64,000 bases of DNA from Paracoccaceae bacterium (GTDB lineage Bacteria > Pseudomonadota > Alphaproteobacteria > Rhodobacterales > Rhodobacteraceae): the NCBI GenBank assembly GCA_014654775.1, contig JACVZW010000059.1, forward strand, positions 50,341-114,340. Reading direction: 5' to 3'. Shown here in pieces: positions 53,247 to 62,959 of this stretch. The number at the start of each line of letters is the position of its first letter. Positions within the stretch are counted from its first letter, which is position 1. The notes beneath the pieces are model-generated. The model had not been told where the DNA came from. It did not search any database and saw only the letters and a list, made by a program, of their open reading frames with translations. Position numbers and translations under genes: made by a program.

Positions 53247-54988
53247 TCATCCTCGACTTCCGGCAGGGCCGCCGCTTCGGCTGCCGCTGCCATCGCCTCT
53301 GGCGTGCGGATATCGGCGATCCTTGCGCCCGGAAAGGCCGCCAGCACCGCCTGCACCAGCGGGTTCTGCATCGCCTCTGCCTCGGCCATCCGCCGCGCCG
53401 CGTCGCGCGCCTCGGCCAGCGTCGGCGCGCCGCCCTCGTTCACCACCGACACGCCCCAGCGCGCGCCCGTCCACATCTGCAGCCGCGCACCAAGCTGCGC
53501 GGCAAGATCGGGAGGCGCTTCGGGCGTGGGCTGGAACTCGATCCGCCCGGGGGCATAGCGCACAAGGCGCAACCCCTGCTCCACCTCGTAAAGCAGCTTC
53601 ATGTCCCGCTTCTCGCGGATCAACTCCACCACCTGATCAAAGCTGACAAAGACCTGCAGCGTCCCTTCCGCCACGGCGAGCGCCTGCCCGCCTTGCATCA
53701 CCGGGCCGTGCACGGGGCCGCGTGTGGGGCTGGCCGGGGCCATTCGCATCGCAGGCGCATGCATCACCCGTCCGCCACCGCCGCCGCCACCCGCAGGGGC
53801 GCCGCCCGTCGGTCCGGGCGCGGGCGCATCCTGCAACTTGCGGATCAACGTTTCGGGATCGGGCAGATCGGCCACATGCGTCATGCGGATGACCGCCATC
53901 TCGGCGGCCATCATCGCATTGGGGGCCATCGCCACCTCTTCCAGTGCCTTCAGCAGCATCTGCCACAGCCGCGTCAGCACCCGCATCGGCAGCCGCCCTG
54001 CCATGTCAAGGCCCCGCGCCGCCTCGTCCGGCGGGGTGGTCGGGTCTTCCGCTGCAGCAGGCGTCACCTTCACCACCGAAAGCCAATGCGTGATCTCGGC
54101 CAGATCGCGCAGCACCGCCATCGGATCGGCACCATCGGAATACTGCGCCGCCAGTTCCGCCAGCGCGCCGCCCGCATCCCCCGTCACCACAAGATCGAAC
54201 AGATCAAGCACCCGCCCGCGATCCGCCAGCCCCAGCATGGCCCGCACCTGATCGGCGGTCACCTCGCCCATCCCATTGGCGATGGCTTGATCCAGCATCG
54301 AGGTCGCGTCCCGCGCCGACCCTTCCGCCGCCCGTGTGATGAGCGCGAGCGCCCCATCGGTGATCTGCGCCCCCTCCGCCGTGGCGATCCGGCGCAGAAG
54401 GGCCATCATCACCTCAGGCTCGATCCGCCGCAGATCGAACCGCTGGCAGCGCGACAGGACGGTGACCGGAACCTTGCGGATTTCCGTGGTGGCGAAGATG
54501 AATTTCACATGGGCGGGCGGTTCCTCCAGCGTCTTGAGCAGCGCGTTGAACGCGCTGTTCGACAGCATGTGAACCTCGTCAATGATATAGATCTTATAGC
54601 GCGCCGAGGCCGCGCGGTAATGCACAGAGTCGATGATCTCACGGATGTCACCCACGCCAGTCCGGCTCGCGGCGTCCATCTCCATCACATCAACATGCCG
54701 GCCTTCCGCAATCGCCCGGCAGGGGTCGCATTTCCCGCAAGGATCGGTGGTCGGCCCTCCCGTCCCGTCCGGGCCAACGCAGTTCAACCCCTTGGCGATG
54801 ATCCGCGCTGTGGTCGTCTTTCCGGTCCCCCGGATGCCCGTCATGATGAAGGCATGCGCGATGCGGTCGGCGGCAAAGGCGTTGCGCAGCGTGCGCACCA
54901 TCGCCTCCTGCCCCACCAGATCGGCAAAGGTTTCGGGCCGGTATTTCCGGGCCAGAACGCGATAGGCTTTGTCAGAGGTCTCGGTCAT
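53222..54988 (-). CDS. dnaX: DNA polymerase III subunits gamma and tau
   Basis: 588 residues. AAA+ clamp-loader ATPase: Walker A GIRGTGKTTTARI, zinc cysteines CVGPDG..DPCGKCDPC, Walker B IIDEVHMLS, sensor ATTEIRKVP. The C-terminal half has a Gly-rich linker (GGAPAGGGGGGGRV) and a tau domain. It loads the sliding clamp and connects polymerases to helicase. I see no obvious frameshift signal of the E. coli type. Confidence 0.95.
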   Translation of the reverse strand: MTETSDKAYRVLARKYRPETFADLVGQEAMVRTLRNAFAADRIAHAFIMTGIRGTGKTTTARIIAKGLNCVGPDGTGGPTTDPCGKCDPCRAIAEGRHVDVMEMDAASRTGVGDIREIIDSVHYRAASARYKIYIIDEVHMLSNSAFNALLKTLEEPPAHVKFIFATTEIRKVPVTVLSRCQRFDLRRIEPEVMMALLRRIATAEGAQITDGALALITRAAEGSARDATSMLDQAIANGMGEVTADQVRAMLGLADRGRVLDLFDLVVTGDAGGALAELAAQYSDGADPMAVLRDLAEITHWLSVVKVTPAAAEDPTTPPDEAARGLDMAGRLPMRVLTRLWQMLLKALEEVAMAPNAMMAAEMAVIRMTHVADLPDPETLIRKLQDAPAPGPTGGAPAGGGGGGGRVMHAPAMRMAPASPTRGPVHGPVMQGGQALAVAEGTLQVFVSFDQVVELIREKRDMKLLYEVEQGLRLVRYAPGRIEFQPTPEAPPDLAAQLGARLQMWTGARWGVSVVNEGGAPTLAEARDAARRMAEAEAMQNPLVQAVLAAFPGARIADIRTPEAMAAAAEAAALPEVEDEWDPFEDG

Positions 54989-55103
54989 GCACGCTCCTCG
55001 GTCGGGGCCAACCTAGTGCCAGCGGCCCTGCGGGGGCAAGACATGGCGTCCCCCTGTGGGATGCGGGCGGGGCATTTCTTCGGGATAACTTCCCGCTGGG
55101 GCG

Positions 55104-56339
55104 TCAGTCCGCCAACGCCCGGTCCAGATCGGCAATAAGGTCCTCCGCCGCCTCCAGCCCGATGGACAGGCGGAACCCGCCCGCGCCCGCGTAATCCCGA
55201 TAGGCCGCCTCCTGCGCGGGTGACAGGCGGTAGGTGCCGCGCATCATCTCTTCGGTGTCCAGCAACACCACGATGCTGCGCTGATGGCCCAGCGAAAAGG
55301 CGTAATGCGCCACCTTCAACCGCGCCGCCATGCGCGCGGCCATCCCGCGCGGATCGGCGGTGCGGAAAAAGATCATCCCGCCCGGAATATCCATCTGCCG
55401 CGCGGCAAGGTCGCGCTGGGGATGCGAGGGCAGCCCCGGATGGATCACCCGCGTCACCTTGGGATGGGTCTCCAGAAAGGCCGCCACCCTTCCCGCCGTT
55501 TCGGAAATCTGCCGCATCCGCGGGAACAGCGTGTCGATCCCCCGCAGGATCAGCCATGCGTTCATCGCGGGCATCGCCGCACCCAGATAGACGCCCGCCC
55601 GCCCGCGCAGCCCCGCGATCACCTCGCGCCGCCCCGCGACGATGCCGCCCAAGGCATCGCCATGGCCGTTGATGAACTTGGTCAGCGAATGGATCACCAG
55701 ATCGACGCCAAGGGACAGCGGCCGCGTGGCCACCGGAGTGGCCAGCGTGCTGTCCACCGACACCAGCGCGCCATGGGCATGCGCGATGCGCGCCACCTCG
55801 GCCAGATCGGTCAGCCGCAGGATGGGGTTGGCCGGGCTTTCACAATGCACCAGCCGCGTCTCGGGGCGCAGCGCCGCCTGCAGCGCGCCGGGTTCGGTCA
55901 GGTTCACCGGCGTCACCGCGATGCCCAGATCGGGGAGGATCGTCCGCGCCAGTTCCGCCACCCCGGCATAGGTCACGTCCGAAATCACCAGATGGTCGCC
56001 TTGTTTCAACAGTCCAAGGAAGACCCCTGCCATCGCCGCCACCCCGGTGGAAAAGGCCAACGCATCCTCGGCCCCCTCCAAAGCGGCCATCCGCGCCTCC
56101 AGCGCCCGCACCGTGGGATTCAGCCAGCGCGCATAGGTGAAGGGCTCGCCCGCGATATCGCCCAGTTCGGCGGCCGAGAAGGCCCCCTCGCCGGGCACGA
56201 CCAAATGGTTCACGCTCATCGTCACGCCGGGCTGGATCGCCCCCGTCACCGGGTCGATCACCAGCCCGCCATCCAGCGCCAGCGTCTCGGGGCGCAGCCC
56301 GTCCATCGGCCCCGAAGGCATGCTGTCTCGCTTCGTCAT
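55104..56339 (-). CDS. Trans-sulfuration family PLP enzyme (cystathionine/methionine gamma-type)
   Basis: 411 residues from the ATG at 56339. Cys/Met-metabolism fold: YARWLNPTVRALEARMAALEGAEDALAFSTGVAA, Schiff-base lysine in IHSLTKFINGHGDALGG, DSTLATPVATRPL. Could be cystathionine gamma-synthase, gamma-lyase or methionine gamma-lyase; the sequence does not allow a choice by eye. Convergence or partner genes are not informative here. Confidence 0.85.
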   Translation of the reverse strand: MTKRDSMPSGPMDGLRPETLALDGGLVIDPVTGAIQPGVTMSVNHLVVPGEGAFSAAELGDIAGEPFTYARWLNPTVRALEARMAALEGAEDALAFSTGVAAMAGVFLGLLKQGDHLVISDVTYAGVAELARTILPDLGIAVTPVNLTEPGALQAALRPETRLVHCESPANPILRLTDLAEVARIAHAHGALVSVDSTLATPVATRPLSLGVDLVIHSLTKFINGHGDALGGIVAGRREVIAGLRGRAGVYLGAAMPAMNAWLILRGIDTLFPRMRQISETAGRVAAFLETHPKVTRVIHPGLPSHPQRDLAARQMDIPGGMIFFRTADPRGMAARMAARLKVAHYAFSLGHQRSIVVLLDTEEMMRGTYRLSPAQEAAYRDYAGAGGFRLSIGLEAAEDLIADLDRALAD

Positions 56340-56542
56340 CCCGGGCCTTTCCCGCCAAACCGCCGTCTTCAGTCCGGCAGCAGCGATCCCCGGACCTGCC
56401 CCTTCTTGGATCAGGCGCAGGGGCGCAACAAGGGACAATCCGCCCGCCGCCGGGCGGCCATCCCCACCTTGCGCTTGCCGCCGTTAGGCCGGACAGTCGC
56501 GCAAAGCGTTCCCTCACCCTCGTCCCGGATGGACAGACCGAC

Positions 56543-57610
56543 ATGACCAGACCCCGCGCCCGCGACCTCGGCCTGCCCTTCCCCGGCACGCCCGGCCCCT
56601 TAAACGCCATCACCGATGTTGCGGGTGTGCAGGTGGGTTTCTGCACCCTGACCGATCCGGCGCGGAAGATGCGCACTGGCGTTACCGCCATTCTCCCCCG
56701 CCCGGGAACCGAACCTCGCCCGGTGCGGGCGGGCCATTACGCGCTGAACGGCAATGGCGAGATGACGGGAACCCATTGGGTCGATGATGCGGGCTATTTC
56801 CTCGGCCCCGTGCTGATTACCAACACCCATGGCGTGGGGGCCGCGCATCTGGGGGCCACGCGCTGGATGATCGACACCTATGCCGACTGGTTCCGCGACC
56901 AGCACGCTTGGGCCATGCCCATCGTGGCGGAAACCTATGACGGGCTTCTCAACGACATCAATGCCCTGCATGTGCAGCCCGACCATGCGCTGGCCGCGCT
57001 GGCTGCACTGTCGGGCGGGCCGGTGGCCGAAGGGTCCACCGGCGGCGGCAACGGCATGATCGCCTACGAATTCAAGGGCGGCACGGGCACGTCCTCCCGC
57101 CGCGTGGCGCTGGGCGGGGCCGATTACATGGTCGCCGCCCTCGTGCAGGCCAATCACGGCATCCGCCCGTGGCTGTCCATCCTTGGCCGCCCCGTGGGCC
57201 GCCTGATGCCCGAAGGGGCCTTCCGCAGCGCCGAGATGGGGTCGATCATCGTGATCCTCGCCACGGATGCGCCGCTCTCGCCCCTGTCGTTGCGCCAATT
57301 GGCCAAGCGGGCGGCGATCGGCATTGGTCGCAACGGCACGCCGGGGGGGAACAGTTCGGGCGACATCTTCCTCGCCTTTTCCACCACCGATGACGGGCCG
57401 ATGCCACAGGCGCAGGGCCCTCTGGTGCAACGGACCGAGATCAATCCCGAATGGATCGATCCGCTGTATCTCGCGGCTGTGGAGGCGGTAGAGGAATCCG
57501 TCATCAACGCCCTCGTCGCAGGCGAGGAGGTCCCGCTGGTCAAACCGCCGGGCAAGGTTTGCCCCGCGCTCGACACTGCCCGCCTGCGTGCGATCTTCGC
57601 GACAGGCTAG
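56543..57610 (+). CDS. P1-family (DmpA-like) aminopeptidase
   Basis: 355 residues. NAITDVAGVQVGF at the start, GHYALNGNGEMTGTHWVDDAG, the STGGGNGMIAYEFKGGTGTSSR region, and the autocleavage/nucleophile site GTPGGNSSGDIF near residue 270. Ntn-like self-processing peptidases of this family act on N-terminal D-amino acids or beta-peptides. Overlaps the convergent TetR gene by four bases. Confidence 0.9.
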   Translation: MTRPRARDLGLPFPGTPGPLNAITDVAGVQVGFCTLTDPARKMRTGVTAILPRPGTEPRPVRAGHYALNGNGEMTGTHWVDDAGYFLGPVLITNTHGVGAAHLGATRWMIDTYADWFRDQHAWAMPIVAETYDGLLNDINALHVQPDHALAALAALSGGPVAEGSTGGGNGMIAYEFKGGTGTSSRRVALGGADYMVAALVQANHGIRPWLSILGRPVGRLMPEGAFRSAEMGSIIVILATDAPLSPLSLRQLAKRAAIGIGRNGTPGGNSSGDIFLAFSTTDDGPMPQAQGPLVQRTEINPEWIDPLYLAAVEAVEESVINALVAGEEVPLVKPPGKVCPALDTARLRAIFATG

Positions 57611-58221
57611 CCGCGCGGGCCAAGGATCGCGGCGCTTATCCCCATCAGATAGGCCCAGTCGCCCGACATGTCGAACTTGCCTTCCGTCTTGCGGTCGATG
57701 GTCAGAAAGGAATGGCCATGCACGCAGGTCCAGAGCATGTAGGCCCGCTCCCGCACCGCAGCATCCTCCATCGGCAGGTGCAGCACCGCCGCCGTCGCCC
57801 GCAGCACCACGCCAAAGCAACTGCTGCCTTTCTCCTGCAGCAGGGGGTCGCCCTCATGCCCCTCTGTCAGCCCGAAGACCAGACGAAACACGCCCGGCCC
57901 GCCGCGCGCGAAATCCACATAGGCCTGACCGATCGCCGCCACCGACTGGAGCGATCCTGCCGGATGCTGCGCCAGACCCGCCTCCATCGCGTCGCGCAGC
58001 CTGTCCATCCCTTCGGCAGCGACGGCGCGCAACAGCTCGGGTCGGTCGCGGAAATGCTTGTAGGGCGCGGCAGAGCTGACCCCGGCCTGCCGCGCGGCCT
58101 CGGCCACCGAAAACCCGTCGGGACCATGCGCCTCCACAAGGTCTCGCACGGCGGCGATCAACTGCGCGCGCAGATCGCCATGGTGATAGCTGCTGCGGCG
58201 CGAAGGGGTGTCGTCGGACAT
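57607..58221 (-). CDS. TetR/AcrR-family repressor of the RND system
   Basis: 204 residues. N-terminal HTH: VRDLVEAHGPDGFSVAEAARQAGVSSAAPYKHFRDRPELLRAV. C-terminal ligand domain with a WHG-type TetR end (LWTCVHGHSFLTIDR). Divergent from the RND membrane fusion protein gene, with two matching palindromes between, so it probably represses the efflux operon. Confidence 0.9.
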   Translation of the reverse strand: MSDDTPSRRSSYHHGDLRAQLIAAVRDLVEAHGPDGFSVAEAARQAGVSSAAPYKHFRDRPELLRAVAAEGMDRLRDAMEAGLAQHPAGSLQSVAAIGQAYVDFARGGPGVFRLVFGLTEGHEGDPLLQEKGSSCFGVVLRATAAVLHLPMEDAAVRERAYMLWTCVHGHSFLTIDRKTEGKFDMSGDWAYLMGISAAILGPRG

Positions 58222-58306
58222 GGGCTCTTCTCGGAAGGGGCGGCGCGGGGATTAGGGGTCATTCACGGGCGCGATGCAACGGGGGCGATGAAGGGGGGGG
58301 TTGCCA

Positions 58307-58343
58307 TGTAAGTGACTCTTACATAAGTTAGAGGCACTAACTT
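58307..58343. promoter_or_regulatory. Paired TetR operators upstream of the RND operon
   Basis: TGTAAG-tgact-CTTACA (58307-58323) and AAGTTAG-aggca-CTAACTT (58325-58343) are perfect inverted repeats with 5-base centres. Read on opposite strands, the two 15-base cores are almost the same (GTWAGTGMCTCTWAC). They end 24 bases before the fusion-protein ATG. Two sites of one protein, most likely the adjacent TetR regulator. Confidence 0.75.
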
Positions 58344-58367
58344 TGCAAGAATCATCGCGAGGGCGAC

Positions 58368-59498
58368 ATGGCACGCAAACTTGGCAGGCGCAGTTGGGCC
58401 CTTCTGGCCTTCGGGGTGATGACGCTGGGCGGTCTGGCTGCGGCCGGGGCCGTCATGGCCCCAAATGCGGCGCCCTCCGCAACGGCTGAACGCCCGGCCC
58501 AACCGGTGCGCGTCACGCCCGTCGCCTTTGACGCATCCGCCCGCATCGCGCGCCACACCGGCACCATCCGCCCCCGGCAGGAGGTGGCGCTGTCCTTCCG
58601 GCTTCCCGGCAAAATCACCGCCCGCGACGTAGAGGTGGGCGACCGCGTCACCGCCGGGCAGGTCATCGCCCGCCTTGATGACGCCGATACTCTGCTGGAA
58701 CTGGAACTGGCGCAGGCCGAGGCCACCGCCTCTGCCATCGACCTGAACCGTGCCCGGGCCGATGCCGCGCGCGCCGCCACCCTTTTCGCCGACGGCCACA
58801 TCCCCAAGGCCACGCTCGACCGCGCCACAAGTGGCGAGGCCGAGGCGGCAGCCCGTGCCGACCGTGCCGCCCGCGCCCTCGCGCTGGCGCAGAACCGGCT
58901 GGATTACACCCAACTCCGGGCCGAGGTGGACGGGATCGTCATCGCCACCCCGGGCGAGGCAGGGCAGGTGGTCGCGGCAGGTCAGCCCATCGTCGCCGTC
59001 GCGCTGGATGGCGCGGCGGATGTGGTCTTCCAGCTTCCTGAACAGGACCGCGCTCTGATCGGGCAGGCCACGGCGCGGGCCGAACTCTGGGGCGATGCGG
59101 TGGGCAGCTATGCGCTGACGCTGCGCGACATCTCGCCCGATGTCGACCCGGCAGGGCGCACCTACCGGGTGCGCATGGCCATCACCGCGCCCGATGACCG
59201 CGCAGCCTTCGGGCGGACGGTGACGGTCGACCTGCTCCTGCCCGCCGAAGCCCCCACCGCCACCCTGCCGCTCGCGGCGGTGCTGAACGATGGCAGCGGC
59301 GCGGCGGTCTGGCGGGTCGATCCCACGGGCGCGCGGGTGGACCGCATCCCGGTCGAGATCGTCTCCCTCACCGACAGGACCGCGCGCCTCCGCGGCGCGC
59401 TGGCCGAAGGCGACCGTGTGGTCAGCCTTGGCGCGTACAAGATCGATCCCGCCCGCCCGGTGCGGGTGGTCGAAACCGCCCCCACGCCGGAAGGCTGA
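58368..59498 (+). CDS. RND efflux periplasmic membrane-fusion protein
   Basis: 376 residues. N-terminal membrane anchor/signal (WALLAFGVMTLGGLAAAGAV), lipoyl halves SFRLPGKITARDVEVGDRVTAGQVIARL and VDGIVIATPGEAGQVVAAGQPI, an alpha-helical hairpin between, beta-barrel after. It links the inner-membrane pump to an outer-membrane channel (not in window). Followed four bases later by the permease. Confidence 0.92.
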   Translation: MARKLGRRSWALLAFGVMTLGGLAAAGAVMAPNAAPSATAERPAQPVRVTPVAFDASARIARHTGTIRPRQEVALSFRLPGKITARDVEVGDRVTAGQVIARLDDADTLLELELAQAEATASAIDLNRARADAARAATLFADGHIPKATLDRATSGEAEAAARADRAARALALAQNRLDYTQLRAEVDGIVIATPGEAGQVVAAGQPIVAVALDGAADVVFQLPEQDRALIGQATARAELWGDAVGSYALTLRDISPDVDPAGRTYRVRMAITAPDDRAAFGRTVTVDLLLPAEAPTATLPLAAVLNDGSGAAVWRVDPTGARVDRIPVEIVSLTDRTARLRGALAEGDRVVSLGAYKIDPARPVRVVETAPTPEG

Positions 59499-59502
59499 TC
59501 CC

Positions 59503-62500
59503 ATGCGCAGCCTCAACCTCTCGCTCCTCTCCGTCCGCAATCCTGCTGTCACGCTCTTTGCCATCCTTGTCGCGCTTGCCGCCGGGGCGCTGGCCTATGT
59601 CAATCTGGGCCGCGCCGAAGACCCGACCTTCACCATCAAGACCATGGTCGTCACTGCCGTCTGGCCCGGCGCAACGGCAGACCAGATGCAGAACCTCGTC
59701 GCCGAACCCATCGAAAAGCGCATTCAGGAACTGCCGCAGCTTGACCATATCCGCACCTTCTCGCGCGCAGGGGCGACGGTGCTGCAAGTCCAGTTGCAGG
59801 ACACTGTCCGCGATGAGGTGCCCGAGGTCTGGTACCAGATCCGCAAAAAGGTCGGCGATTTGCGCCCCAGCCTGCCGCAGGGCGTGATCGGCCCCTTCTT
59901 CAACGATGAATACGGCGATGTCTTTTCCGCCGTCTACATGCTCACCGGCGAAGGTCTGGGCCGGGCAGAGCTGAAGACCTATGCCGAACGCCTGCGCACG
60001 CGCCTTCTCGCGGTCGAAGATGCCGCCAAGGTCGCCCTGATCGGTGAGATGGAAGAGCGCATCTTCGTCGAAATCAGCCACAGCCGCCTCGCCACCCTTG
60101 GCATCCCGCCGCAGGCGATCTTCGACGCCATCGCGCGGCAGAACGCCATGGCCGCCTCGGGCAGCATCCAGACGGCGGCGGATGAGGTGCAGGTCCGCAT
60201 CACCGGCGATCTGGGCAGCCTCGCCGCCCTGCGCGACCTACCCATCCCCGCCGGGTCCGCGATCCTGCGCCTTGGCGACATCGCGGACATTCGGCGCGGC
60301 TACGAAGACCCGGCCGCCTACCTCGCCTTCTTCAACGGGCAGCCCGCCGTGGGCATCGGTGTCGCCATGGCCGACGGGGCGAATGTGGTGCAACTCGGCA
60401 AGCGGTTGGAGGCGGAAGTGGACGCCTTCCGTGCCGACCTGCCCCTTGGGGTGGAGGTGACGCAATCCTCCGATCAGGCCGCCATCGTGGAAGACGCCTT
60501 CGGCGAATTCATCACCGCCTTCGTCGAGGCGCTGGTGATCGTGCTGATCGTCTCTTTCGTCACGCTGGGCTGGCGGACGGGGATTGTCGTGGCGCTGTCG
60601 GTGCCCGTCGTGCTGGCCGTGGTCTTCGTCGTCATGCAGGCTTGGGGAATGAACTTCGACCGCATCACGCTGGGTGCCCTCATCATTGCGCTGGGCCTTC
60701 TGGTCGATGACGCCATCATCGCGGTCGAAATGATGGTCGTGAAGATCGAACAGGGCTACGACCGCATCGCCGCCGCCTCTGCCGCATGGTCCTCCACCGC
60801 CTTTCCGATGCTGACCGGCACGCTGGTCACCGCGGCGGGCTTCCTGCCCGTGGGCCTCGCGCAATCCACCAGCGGGGAATATGCGGGCAACATCTTCTGG
60901 GTCGTCGGCATCGCGCTGATCGTGTCGTGGTTTGTCGCGGTGATTGTCACGCCCTATCTGGGGCTCAAGCTCTTGCCGCCACCCAAACCCGGCGCGCATC
61001 ACGCCGCTTATGACAGCCGCCTCTACCGCTGGCTGCGGGCAGGCGTGACCGCGTCCCTGCGCGCGCGCTGGTGGGTGATCGGCGCGACCATGGCCGCGCT
61101 GGTGGCGACGGGCGTCGGCATGGGCTTCGTGCAGCAGCAGTTCTTCCCCACCTCCGCCCGGGCCGAGCTTTTCATCGAAACACGCATGCCCGAAGGCACG
61201 GCGATCGAGGCCACGGCCCGCGCCGCGCTGGCCGCCGAGGCGCTGGTGAAGGATGATCCCGATGTCCGCTTCGTCTCCACCTATGTCGGGGCGGGCGCGC
61301 CGCGCTTCTTCTTCGCGCTCAATCCCGCGCTGCCGAACCCCTCTTTCGCCATGACCGTGATCATGGCCAAGGACAGCGCCGCCCGCGACCGTTTGCGCAC
61401 CAAGATCGAGGCGGCGGTGGCCGCTGGCGCAGTGCCCGAGGCGCGCATCCGTGTTGACCAGATCGTCTTCGGCCCGCCCGTGGGTTTTCCCGTTCAGTTC
61501 CGAGTCATCGGCCCCGATCCCGCCGAGGTGCGCCGTATCGCGTCCGACGTCCGCGCGGTGATGGTCGCCAATCCCGATGCGATCGAACCGCAATTCGACT
61601 GGAACGAACAGTCCAAGACCCTGCATCTGACGCTGGATCAGGACCGCATCCGCGCCCTCGGCCTGAACACGCAGGACGTGTCGAACACGCTGCAGACCCT
61701 GCTGTCGGGCGTGAAGGTCACCGAATACCGCGATGGGACCGACCTGATCGACGTCATCGTTCGCGCCCCGCTTGCCGAACGCAGCGATCCCTCGCGTCTT
61801 GCAGACCTGACGATCCTGCTGCCCTCAGGGGCCGCCGTGCCGCTGTCGCAGGTGGCCGAAATCTCCTACGGCTTTGAAGAGCCGATCCTGTGGCGCCGCA
61901 ACCGCGACATGGTCCTGACCGTGCGCGCCGACGTTCCGCCATCCGTGCAGGCCCCCACGGTGACGGCGGCGCTGCTGCCCGCCCTGCAGCCGGTGATCGA
62001 TGCGCTGCCCCCGGGCTATCGCATCGAAACCGGCGGCGCGGTGGAGGAAAGCGCCAAGGCCAATGCCGCGCTGTTTCAGATCTTCCCGCTGATGTTCCTC
62101 GTGATGCTGTCGCTTTTGATGCTGCAATTGCGCAGCTTCTCAAAGCTCTTCCTCGTCTTCCTGACGGCGCCCTTGGGGGCCATCGGGGCGGTGGCGGCGC
62201 TGCTGTTGTTCAACGCGCCCTTTGGCTTCGTCGCGCTGCTGGGGGTGATCGCACTGGCGGGGATGATCATGCGCAACACGGTGATCCTCGTGGATCAGAT
62301 CGATCAGGATCTTGCCGCCGGGGCCGCGCCTTGGGATGCCATCGTCGAAAGCACCGTCCGCCGCGCCCGGCCCGTGGTGTTGACGGCGCTGGCTTCGATC
62401 CTGGCGATGATCCCGCTCGCCCGGTCGATCTTCTGGGGGCCGATGGCCATGTCGATCATGGGCGGGCTGATCGTCGCGACGCTGCTCACACTCTTCTTCC

Positions 62501-62613
62501 TGCCCGCGCTCTATGCCGCATGGTTCCGCGTGCGTCCTGTTCAGCCCGCCGAACCCAAGGTGGCGGAACCCATCGGTCCCCCCCTCCTTGCCCTCCGGCT
62601 GGCGGGGGAGTGA
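59503..62613 (+). CDS. RND efflux permease (AcrB/HAE1-like)
   Basis: 1036 residues from the ATG at 59503, four bases after the fusion protein. First helix LFAILVALAAGALAYVNLGRAEDP, porter domains, twelve helices in total; proton-relay aspartates in GLLVDDAIIAVEMMV (TM4), FFPTSARAELFIETRMPEG starting the second half. Pumps drugs or other toxic compounds from the periplasm; substrate unknown. Strongly expressed only when the TetR repressor is released, by inference from the operator pair. Confidence 0.94.
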   Translation: MRSLNLSLLSVRNPAVTLFAILVALAAGALAYVNLGRAEDPTFTIKTMVVTAVWPGATADQMQNLVAEPIEKRIQELPQLDHIRTFSRAGATVLQVQLQDTVRDEVPEVWYQIRKKVGDLRPSLPQGVIGPFFNDEYGDVFSAVYMLTGEGLGRAELKTYAERLRTRLLAVEDAAKVALIGEMEERIFVEISHSRLATLGIPPQAIFDAIARQNAMAASGSIQTAADEVQVRITGDLGSLAALRDLPIPAGSAILRLGDIADIRRGYEDPAAYLAFFNGQPAVGIGVAMADGANVVQLGKRLEAEVDAFRADLPLGVEVTQSSDQAAIVEDAFGEFITAFVEALVIVLIVSFVTLGWRTGIVVALSVPVVLAVVFVVMQAWGMNFDRITLGALIIALGLLVDDAIIAVEMMVVKIEQGYDRIAAASAAWSSTAFPMLTGTLVTAAGFLPVGLAQSTSGEYAGNIFWVVGIALIVSWFVAVIVTPYLGLKLLPPPKPGAHHAAYDSRLYRWLRAGVTASLRARWWVIGATMAALVATGVGMGFVQQQFFPTSARAELFIETRMPEGTAIEATARAALAAEALVKDDPDVRFVSTYVGAGAPRFFFALNPALPNPSFAMTVIMAKDSAARDRLRTKIEAAVAAGAVPEARIRVDQIVFGPPVGFPVQFRVIGPDPAEVRRIASDVRAVMVANPDAIEPQFDWNEQSKTLHLTLDQDRIRALGLNTQDVSNTLQTLLSGVKVTEYRDGTDLIDVIVRAPLAERSDPSRLADLTILLPSGAAVPLSQVAEISYGFEEPILWRRNRDMVLTVRADVPPSVQAPTVTAALLPALQPVIDALPPGYRIETGGAVEESAKANAALFQIFPLMFLVMLSLLMLQLRSFSKLFLVFLTAPLGAIGAVAALLLFNAPFGFVALLGVIALAGMIMRNTVILVDQIDQDLAAGAAPWDAIVESTVRRARPVVLTALASILAMIPLARSIFWGPMAMSIMGGLIVATLLTLFFLPALYAAWFRVRPVQPAEPKVAEPIGPPLLALRLAGE

Positions 62614-62634
62614 CCTGTCCGGCAAGCGTGCGCG

Positions 62635-62949
62635 TCACGGCACTTCGATAAAGACGTCAGAGCCATCCACCTTAACCGGATAGGTCCGCAGATCGACGCA
62701 GACGGGCGCACGCTTCGCCGCGCCGGTACGATAGTCGAACTGGCCGTTATGCTTGGGGCATTCGATCAGATGACCCATCACCAGCCCATCGCAAAGATGC
62801 ACGTTCTCATGCGTGCACAGCCCCGCCGTGGCATAGAACCGCCCCTCGGGCGAATGATAGATCGCATAGGTTGCCCCGCCATGGTCAAAGCGGATCAGAT
62901 CCTCCTCCTCGACATCCCCGGTGGCGCAGGCGCGAATCCATTGGGGCAT
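62635..62949 (-). CDS. MocE-like Rieske ferredoxin
   Basis: 104 residues from the ATG at 62949. The Rieske 2Fe-2S ligands are in CTHENVHLCDG and CPKHNGQFD. A short single-domain ferredoxin of the MocE (non-haem oxygenase) type. Ten bases downstream of the desaturase, so it probably supplies electrons to that enzyme. Confidence 0.88.
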   Translation of the reverse strand: MPQWIRACATGDVEEEDLIRFDHGGATYAIYHSPEGRFYATAGLCTHENVHLCDGLVMGHLIECPKHNGQFDYRTGAAKRAPVCVDLRTYPVKVDGSDVFIEVP

Positions 62950-62959
62950 CGGTGTGTCC

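Noticed and set aside
54989-55103. SRP (4.5S) RNA gene near dnaX
   Set aside because: The GUCAGGUCCGGAAGGAAGCAGC-type core is absent from the gap.
52820-55138. 772-aa plus-strand ORF opposite dnaX
   Set aside because: Antisense of dnaX with Arg/His-rich translation.
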